A stretch of 64,000 bases of DNA from Voacanga thouarsii. Taxonomy: Eukaryota > Streptophyta > Magnoliopsida > Gentianales > Apocynaceae. The position numbers were made by a program, and so were the translations under genes. Every line of letters starts with the position of its first letter. Positions within the stretch are counted from its first letter, which is position 1. The notes below the pieces were generated by a model. It saw only the letters and a list, made by a program, of their open reading frames with translations. It ran no database searches and was not told the origin of the DNA. The DNA lies in the NCBI GenBank assembly GCA_026120185.1, contig JANUWF010001491.1, positions 3,162,001 to 3,226,000 on the forward strand, given 5' to 3'. Shown here piece by piece: positions 56,631-64,000 of this stretch.

Positions 56631-58229
56631 AGTTTTAGCATTATTAAATTTTATTTTTGTTTAGGAAGGCTATATTTCGGCCCTTGCATGCTTTAGGAAA
56701 GAGTAGGAGTGTTGTCTTAGGGGAGACATGATAGGAGTATCCTAATCCTACTCTTGTGCCCTACAAAAATTTCTAAGGGATTCATAGCCTTCTTGATCTC
56801 TAGCTTTCCTTAATTCTTAATCAATTAGGTTGATTAATTTATCCAAGCCAATTTTATTCCAGAAAATTCCAACAAGGTGTTGTGGCTTGGAAGGTTCAAA
56901 AATGTCTACGTGTGAAGTACCTTCTTGACCAAAAATGGGGAGGAGTTGTGGAAGGTTCCCTAGAGAATTAATCTCCAAGGTTGAACCTTCAAACTCCAAC
57001 CTAAGTGTGTTCATCTTCTTCATGTAGTAAACTGGAAATTTTTCCAACTTCTTGATCAATCCAATAGTTGAAATTTTCAGCCATCACTCCCTCTCAAATT
57101 CTGCCAGAACAATGATCAATTCACTCTACTTGAAGACTGAAAATTCTAGCTAAAATCGAGTTGCACAAAAACTGTGTAAACCAGGAAAATTTTCTGGTCA
57201 GTTTTCGCAGCATTGGTGAACCAAAACCAAGCCGTTTCTTCTAATTTTTCACCCATCAACTCAACCTCGTTTTTCCTCCATAAAGAAGGCTGGAAACTAG
57301 CCTTGAAGGACCTCTAAATATCCCTTCAAACCTTCTGCAAACTGACCAAAAAATGGCAGCAAAATCTACCAGAAATTCCCAGCAAACTTGCGAAAAATCT
57401 ATTCAAAATTTCCAGCTTTGCTTCTTCTTCACCCTTGGTCGAACCTCACCACATTTTTCTGTACAAACTCACCTTGAACAGCCATGAACTGAACTTCATC
57501 TTCTTCACCATTGTTCTGCTCGAAAAAAAGTCAAATGGCTGCTCCTAAAATCTCTCCATCAATCATTCTAATCAAACCATTGATTGAAGACCAAAATTCC
57601 AGCAATTTATTTCATCAACCTTGCATGAATTAAACCTCAAACAACCAGAAACTCCTTCACCATTGTACATCATATTTCGGCCACCCTAAAGCTCCATCAA
57701 ACAACATTCATCTCAGCAGAATTCCAGCAATCCAGTCAGCCATTGTAGCATTCCAAAAGCTCTCCATCAACCAAGATCTTCCTACCATATTTATTTCCAA
57801 AATGGATTCTCTAAATTATTCTCCTTGAATTTCAAACAACCAACTTTCCTTTTCTTCTCAAATCTGAAAATCTAATTACCAAAAACCATTCAGACAATTC
57901 CACCTCCCTATTCCCACAGAATTTTAGCCAGCTTCATCCAATTTCTCTCTATTCACTCCAAACCTTCAAGAACACCATGAACACCTACTACCCTTCTCAC
58001 ACCTAAAGCGTCCAAAACCACTCCAATCTTCTTAAAAAAAACTCCAAATTGTACCTACTCACTCTCGTGAATCCATTCCTACAATTTTTAACATCAAACA
58101 CTGAAATCCAAGTCTCACTTTTGGATCAAAAACCAGAATTTTCTTGAAGACTCAAGAACACCTTCAAGGTAAGCATGAACAATCATCTTCATCTTCTTCC
58201 ATCTTCAACCTTGATGGGTGTATACTAAT

Positions 58230-58232
<3 letters not shown>

Positions 58233-58289
<57 letters not shown>
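58233..58289. repeat. (CT)28 microsatellite
   Basis: The longest of the four orthologous CT runs in the Tek-A family LTRs. Confidence 0.97.
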
Positions 58290-58291
<2 letters not shown>

Positions 58292-60614
58292 CCAAATGGT
58301 TACTTCAACCATGGCCATATTTTCTTCTTTTCTCTTGGACGGATCAAGTCTCCTAAAAGTAAGGCTTCTCTTGAAACGTCTTCAAGTAGTCATCATCCAA
58401 GTAAGCCTCTTCAACCTTCTTTTTAAATCTTAGATTCATGTCTCCAGGATGTTTTGAAAAAGGATGGATTATGATTTAAGTTTGAGCATGTGTTTTGTGT
58501 TGGAGTTGGGATTGAATGGTTGTGTTTTGCGATGGAGTTGAGATTGATGCATGAGTTGATTGTCTTGGTTGAATTTTATTGTTTTAGGGTTTTGTTGCAT
58601 GCTCTTCATGTCGTGAGCAATATGATTGAATAAGCGTGTTAGAGATTATGTCACCTTTGGTGAATGGGATTTTGTGATTATGTATGATTGTTAAAGCCAT
58701 GAATATGATTATGTTAGTGGGGTTTGGATAATGTGATGGTGGATTTGGACATATGCTTTGATTCATGATTTGGATGTTTTGTTAATTGGTGTAGAGTATA
58801 TGTTCATGATTGTGGTTAGCAAAAGGAAATATGATCATGACCTTGTTGTCCCTAAGCTAATTTTATTACATCAATAAAATGATTATTATTATTATTATTA
58901 TTATTTCTTTTAGTGATTTCGAAAACCCTAGGGAAATATGGATTTGGTCTATTATATAACATAATGATATTTTAGTCAAATAAATAATGGCTTTTATTAA
59001 AGAAATAAAATATATAAATATTATATAAAATAAAATGTATAGAAAATAGTAATATCGAATAAAGCCTTTTTATATAAATAATCATAATAAGTAAAATATT
59101 AATTTTGTAAGTTTTATATTCATAAATACTATTAAAATTTATTTAGTAACTTGTAATCAAAACCTATTAAAATTTACTTACAACTAATTTTACTTACCAA
59201 TTATTTTTCTAACAACTAATTATTAATGAATTATTATTTTAAATAATTCCATCTATGTCCTAGGACCCTTCATCAAATAAACCCTAATTATTTATAGAAA
59301 GATTTAAACCTTCAATTTATTAGTACCTATTCCCCAAACCCTAGTAATTTTAATATCAAGCTGGATTTATTTTATAAACCATTTTATTTATTATCTAGCC
59401 TTAAAGCTTAGGACACTGGGGTCATGATTGTAGTAAGTTGAGCTAGGATTATTTGTGAAAGTAAATTTTGGCTTGAGTCTAATTATGGCTTATGTTTACC
59501 CCAGGCGGGGTTAGGTCAGCTTTTGAGGATCTTTATTTTATCTCGAGCAAAGGATCAGGTAAGCTCCTGCATAAAACTTGTTTGATGCAAAATGATTAAT
59601 ATGGCAAGCCAAATGTGCAGTGCGTGGACACTCACTTCTGTAAAAGCAATTGAGGATTGTCTCCTTGCTCATTTCATGCAAACAATTATTTGAAAATCAA
59701 TGGGCAGTTTTACTCAAACCCTAACACTCTTTCTAAAACCAGTTTTGCCCCAAACTTTGCAAATCCTTAATTGCCATATTCAAGTGGAGCTTTGTTTTAT
59801 CCAATTTTCTCCCAAGTGGGATAAATTACGTTGAGTACTCACTAAGGGTGGACTACTAGGACTAGTCTTTGAAGGGCTAGGGTAAGTCTCGCAGTAGGTG
59901 GCCACCTCTGAGGGGAGAGTCCTTCCCAGATAAGATGTCAGTTCAGTAGGTCGTGCCGGTCTGAGCAAGCAACTTTCAGTCAGGTGGACTGTGTGTTGCC
60001 GAAATGGACAACCGGTTTTGTTTGGGTGCAGAGATGGAGGAGTATCTTAGCCGGTAGGCCGATTACCTACTTTTTGTCAGTCTACACAAAGTCTGGCATT
60101 CTGACCGTTGTATGGTTATGAGGCCCAACGTGTGGTAACTCATGACCACCCTTTTGAGTGGTTGATTTTATTGTATATGTATGGTTGGAAAAGCCAAAAC
60201 ACCACTCTTGATTTTGACTATTGTTTATTGCTTGCTAGTATTTCTCTTATGAAGTTCTTACACTTTACATTCACGAACTGTTTTCACTGAACACTCAAAG
60301 CACACACGGACTTACTGAGATTTTTATCTCATCACCCTTTTTACCATGATTTCAGGTCAATCCTGATGTGGGGATGAGTAGCTAGTTGTTGCCTGCCATA
60401 GAAGATATTCTGATATTTATTTTGTGTAATGTTTTGGGAGTTGAGAGTGAAAAATTTTTATTTTGGATTTATTCATGAATTTTTGGGTTGTAATAAGTGT
60501 TAAATTTTAAAGTATTTCTTTATTTTTGTTGTGTGTCCTAGTTATAAAAGCCCCTTGTCCTTTGGATGGGGTGACATCCCCCGCCTTATCGGGCCTAGGT
60601 AGTGGGGTGTTACA

Positions 60615-60818
60615 AACCCAAGGTTATTCTTGAGGAATTTGGATACCAGTCCACTAGGAAAGCTTCCAACGGGCTTTCCCAAATCAATAGTGGGGCCTAT
60701 TAGTTTGCGTAAAATAATAGAAAAATAATACGATTAATTAAAGACCTAATTATCTGCATTACATGTGCATATACAGTTAGCTAATTTTTCCTATCTTTAT
60801 ATGTAGGTCACGTGCATC
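60615..60818 (+). other. Cop-2 leader, second part
   Basis: Non-coding stretch up to the gag start. Confidence 0.6.
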
Positions 60819-61615
60819 ATGTCAACCAACCTAAACTTACGTAATATCTTGAAGACTAACAAACTAACCGAATCGAACTATCTCGACTAGTATAGAAACT
60901 TGAGAATTGTTCTGATGTCGAAAAGGTTGCTCTATGTGCTAGATACTCCTATTTCACCACCACTAGCTCAAGATGCTCAGATGATGAGCATGTTATCCAC
61001 AAGAAGGACAATGATATGTCATCTTGTATCATGCTGGCAGTAATGACTCCTGAGCTGCAAAAATAACACGAGCATATGGATGCTCAATCGATGATTTTCC
61101 ATATTTGAGAGTTGTTTAATACCCAAGCCAAAATAAAGAGATAGGAGATCTAGAAGAAATTGTTCCATTGTAAAATGGCTGAGGGTGCTTGTGTGGCTAC
61201 TCATGGGCTGAAGATACTGGTCTTAATTGAGAATCTTGGATCTCTTGGGTTCATTATGGACCATGAATTATGTGTTGACTTAATTCTACAATCTTTACCT
61301 AATAGTTTTTCATAATTTGTGATTAACTATCAGGTGAACAAAATTGAGTCCACCATTCCTGAGTTGATCAATCTTCTCAAGATTGCAGAGTCCTCTATAA
61401 AGAAGGATTCCAATGCAGTCTTGACGGTAGAATATTCTTCTTCCAAGAAGAATGTTCAAAGGAAGAAAAAGAAGGCTCCCACTAAGCTCAAATGTGCTAT
61501 GAAGTAGAAGGATGAAACCATCAAAGGCCCATGCCATCACTGTGGCAAAATAGACTACTAGAGGCACAACTACAAAGCTTACTTGGAGATCATCAAGGAA
61601 AAGAAGCAGAAAGAG
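60819..61615 (+). pseudogene. gag: Cop-2 gag
   Basis: The start ATG at 60819 opens MSTNLNLRNILKTNKLTESN, the standard copia gag beginning, followed by a TAG in place of Trp (NYLD-stop-YRN). Later gag is recognisable through several frames: NYQVNKIESTIPELINLLKI and SSKKNVQRKKKKAPTK (61319-61490). A zinc knuckle, CHHCGKIDY-stop-RHNYKAYL near 61530-61580, has lost its Trp and its last Cys (Tyr). Many stops lie between 60880 and 61320. The product would form the particle core. Confidence 0.9.
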
Positions 61616-61985
61616 AAACTTGTGGGCACTTCTACTTCTACTCCTGGTATATTTATGATTGAGGTAAATACTACCTTTATAAATGAGATATGGCTATTAG
61701 ATACTGGATGTGGATCTTATTTGTACAATAACTTGCAGGGACTTAAGGGCAGTAGAAGGCTAGAGAAATATGACGTGGACTTGCGTACTGCAAATGAAAC
61801 AAAGGTTGTTGCACTTGTTGTGAGGACATACAAGCTTAACTTGCCTTCAGGATTAGTTTTAGAACTGTAAAACTACTATTTTGTACCTGTTTTAATGAAA
61901 AATATTATCTCAATTGTGTGCTTAGACTTGTATGGATTTCATTTGATATTTAAGAATAAATGTTGTTCTTTTTCATCAAGTGATA
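61616..61985 (+). pseudogene. pol: Cop-2 protease
   Basis: The open frame 61583-61870 reads through from the gag tail. The catalytic motif LLDTGCGSYLYNNLQGL (about 61694-61740) keeps Asp-Thr-Gly. Downstream ANETKVVALVV and NLPSGLVLEL are the usual copia protease blocks. The frame closes with TAA at 61868. This is the only copia protease here with an intact active-site triplet; Cop-1 has Asn. Confidence 0.9.
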
Positions 61986-63185
61986 TTTGTTATGGTTTTT
62001 GCAACTTTGGTTAATAGTTTATATATTCTAGACATGGATAATGCAATTCTCAATATAAACAATATGAAACCAAAGATTAATAACCCAAACACCTCTTACT
62101 TATGGCATTGTTGTTTAGGTTATGTAAATGCGAATCGTGTTTCTAAGTTACATAAGCTTGATGACTTAGGGTCATTTGATTATGAATCTTATGGCACTTG
62201 TGAGTCCTATTTACTAGGTAAAATGGCTAAAACTCCTTTTTCTAGAAAATGAGAAAGGGCCAAAGAGTTATTAGAACTCATACATTCTAATGTATATGGT
62301 CCAATGTCTATACAAGCAAGAGAAGGTTATAACTATTTCATAACTGTTATAGATGATTATTCACGGTTTGGATATTTGTACTTAATGAAATACAAATTTG
62401 AAGCTTTTGAAAAGTTTAAAGATTTCAAGAATGAAGTATAGAAACAACTTGGTAAAAGTATTAAGACTTCAAGATCGGATCGAGAAGGTGAATTCTTAAG
62501 CTAATAGTTTCATGGTAATCGTAGAGATGATGGGATTTTAACTTAATGGACTCCACCACATATACCTCAACATAACATTGTATCTAAGAGAAGGAATCAA
62601 ACCCTTGTAAACATGGTACGGACCATGATGGCTTCTGTAGACTTGCCAAAATCATTTTGGAAGTTCGCACTAGAAACTTCTGTTTATATTCTAAACAGAG
62701 TTCTATAAAAAACGGTTGATACCACCCTATTTGAGGTATACTTTAGCAAGAAACAAAAGTTATCTCACTTGAGAGTTTGGAGTTGCCCTGCCATTTTCAA
62801 AAGGTCAGAATTAGACAAACTGGATAGTAAGTCGAACAAGTGTTTGTTTGTAGGTTATCTAAAAGAATATTTTGGGTATTACTTCTATCTCTCCTCCGAA
62901 AACAAAGTGTTTATTTCGAAGCATACCGTCTTCTTAGAGAAGGAGCAAATGCTCAAAAGAGACAGTGGTAGTAAAATTAAACTTCATGAAGGTCAAGAAG
63001 AACAAACAAACAATGATTAGTTATCTAATCCCACATCTATTGTGAGAATATATAAACATTCTACTACACATGATCCTTGTGGGTTAAGAAAGATACATGT
63101 GGCATCTGAGAGATATTGATTTCTCATAAGTGACCACAATGACGTATTGCTCATAGATGAAAATAAGCCTACTACCTATAAGAAA
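61986..63185 (+). pseudogene. pol: Cop-2 pre-integrase and integrase
   Basis: Zinc region: TSYLWHCCLGYVNANRVSKL (Tyr for the second His), then CESYLLGKMAKTPF (Tyr for the second Cys of the Cys pair). Core: IHSNVYGPM has Asn at the first catalytic Asp, SRSDREGEF keeps the second, and the third position, near 62590-62610, reads Lys (VSKRRN) in place of Glu. Then VWSCPAIFKRSELDKLDSKS, LFVGYLKEYFGYYFYLSSE and FLEKEQMLKR (62769-62965), the integrase C-terminal blocks. Stops at 62250, 62440, 62503 and 62707 fragment it. Two of three catalytic acids are gone. Confidence 0.9.
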
Positions 63186-64000
63186 GTTTTGAACAATTCA
63201 GAATCTAACAAATGGCTGGAGGCCATGAAGTCAGAGATGGATTCCATATATGACAACCAAGTATGGATTTTGGCTGATCCACCCAAAGGAATCAAACCTA
63301 TTGGGTACAAATGAGTTTTCAAAAAGAAAACCGACATAGATGGTAACATAGTCACCTATAAAGCACAACTAGTGGCTAAGGGTTATCCTCAATAACATAG
63401 TATTGACTATAACAAAACCTTCTCACCAGTAGCCATGATAAAATCTATCAGGATACTCCTAGCCATTACCGCTCATCATGGTTATGAGATCTGGAAAATA
63501 GATGTGAAAACAAAATTCTCAAATGAAAATCTGACTGAGGAAGTGTATATGACATTACTTGAGGGTTTCACATTCAATGATAGCATAAAAGTGTGCAAGC
63601 AACAAAAGTCCATTCATGGACTTAAGTAATCTTCTAGAAGTCAGAACATCTTTTTTAATGAAACAATCAAAGAGTTTGGTTTCATTTAAAACATGGATGA
63701 GCCTTGTGTGTACAAGAAAGTTAGCGGGAGCGCAATCATTTTCTTATTACTTTGTGCAGATAACATATTACTAATAGGAAATGATGTACCTATCCTATAA
63801 TCAGTTAAAGTTTGGTTGTCTAAGAAATTCTCTGTGAAAGACCTTGGAGAAGCAACCTACATTCTTGGAATAAGGATCTATAGAGATAGGTCAAAAAGAT
63901 TGCTAGGTCTTCCATAGTCTACAAGCATAGGTAAAGTACTAAAGAGATTTAGCATGGATCAATCCAAAAAGGGATTCTTACTAATGTCCCATAGGATAAG
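63186..64000 (+). pseudogene. pol: Cop-2 reverse transcriptase, continues beyond window
   Basis: Blocks in order: NKWLEAMKSEMDSIYDNQVW, VFKKKTDIDGNIVTYKAQLV, DYNKTFSPVAMIKSIRILLA (63408-63465), GYEIWKIDVKTKFSNENLTE, CKQQKSIHGLK (TAA follows, near 63627), then LLLCADNILLIGNDVP near 63745-63790 and KDLGEATYILGIRI (63838-63880). The catalytic box is CADN where YVDD is usual, so the second Asp is lost. The remaining RT, RNase H and 3' LTR are outside the window. Confidence 0.92.

Larger units (their letters stand above)
56317..60614 (+). mobile_element. Solo LTR Tek-A3 (4.3 kb)
   Basis: TGTGAAACCCC to GGTGTTACA, with perfect AACCC duplications at 56312-56316 and 60615-60619, inside the Cop-2 leader. 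Landmarks in order: tRNA-like module, CTACAAAAAT near 56762, donor-like AAGGTAAGC at 58166, a long CT run, a TTA repeat (58882-58906), TGAGTACTCA (59832-59841), acceptor-like TTTCAG ending at 60355 and TATAAAAG (60543-60550), 71 bases from the end. Closest in gross sequence to the Tek-A 3' LTR. Confidence 0.95.

Noticed and set aside
58144..58433. Frames encoding long Ser-Leu repeats
   Set aside because: Translations of the CT microsatellite in the Tek-A3 LTR.

Overview
The window is plant nuclear DNA, almost certainly flowering-plant heterochromatin. It is AT-rich, shows no operon-like or intact host gene, and appears to be filled almost end to end by nested LTR retrotransposons. I cannot name the species. 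Three lineages are recognisable from protein motifs, primer sites and LTR ends: chromodomain-bearing Ty3/gypsy elements with about 4-kb LTRs (Tekay/Del-like chromoviruses; labelled Tek), Athila-like Ty3/gypsy elements with about 1.5-kb LTRs and a tRNA-Asp primer site (Ath), and Ty1/copia elements (Cop).

Layout. The oldest visible layer is Cop-1 (minus strand, 34594-37358). Two insertion stacks sit against its ends. The left stack is the tail of LTR Tek-H (33390-34593), then the tail of LTR Tek-G (31610-33389), then Ath-1 (1-31609, its 5' end outside the window). Ath-1 is split by solo LTR Tek-D (321-3780), by the 18.7-kb element Tek-C (5280-23955, target duplication GGTAA) and, inside its 3' LTR, by solo LTR Tek-A1 (26454-30768, TTGTC). 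Tek-C in turn contains Tek-A (9015-18948, GAGAT) inside its integrase. The right stack is Cop-2 (37359 to beyond 64000). Its 5' LTR is split by Ath-2 (38333-53556, minus strand, ATTAT), which itself holds an opposite-strand solo LTR of its own family (42318-43832, GAGAA) and solo LTR Tek-A2 (46887-51254, CATGG/CAAGG). Cop-2's leader holds solo LTR Tek-A3 (56317-60614, AACCC). The deepest path, Cop-1 > Tek-H > Tek-G > Ath-1 > Tek-C > Tek-A, is six layers.

Coding state. All gag-pol regions are pseudogenes, broken by stop codons (often TAG), frameshifts, deletions or later insertions. Tek-A is best preserved: its RT FIDD, protease, RNase H and integrase residues are visible although stops interrupt them. 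The other RTs have altered catalytic boxes. The one sizeable uninterrupted ORF that is neither an obvious shadow nor LTR read-through is a 173-codon leader ORF of Tek-A (9427-9948). It is acidic and carries two motifs resembling SUMO-interacting motifs.

I found no CRISPR array, toxin-antitoxin, defence or biosynthetic system. The signals most worth following are in the Tek LTRs: a tRNA-like A-box/B-box module about 253 bp from the LTR start in two families; a terminal block with TATAAAG 71-72 bp from the LTR end in most copies; a conserved TGAGTACTCA palindrome; and splice-site-like signals.
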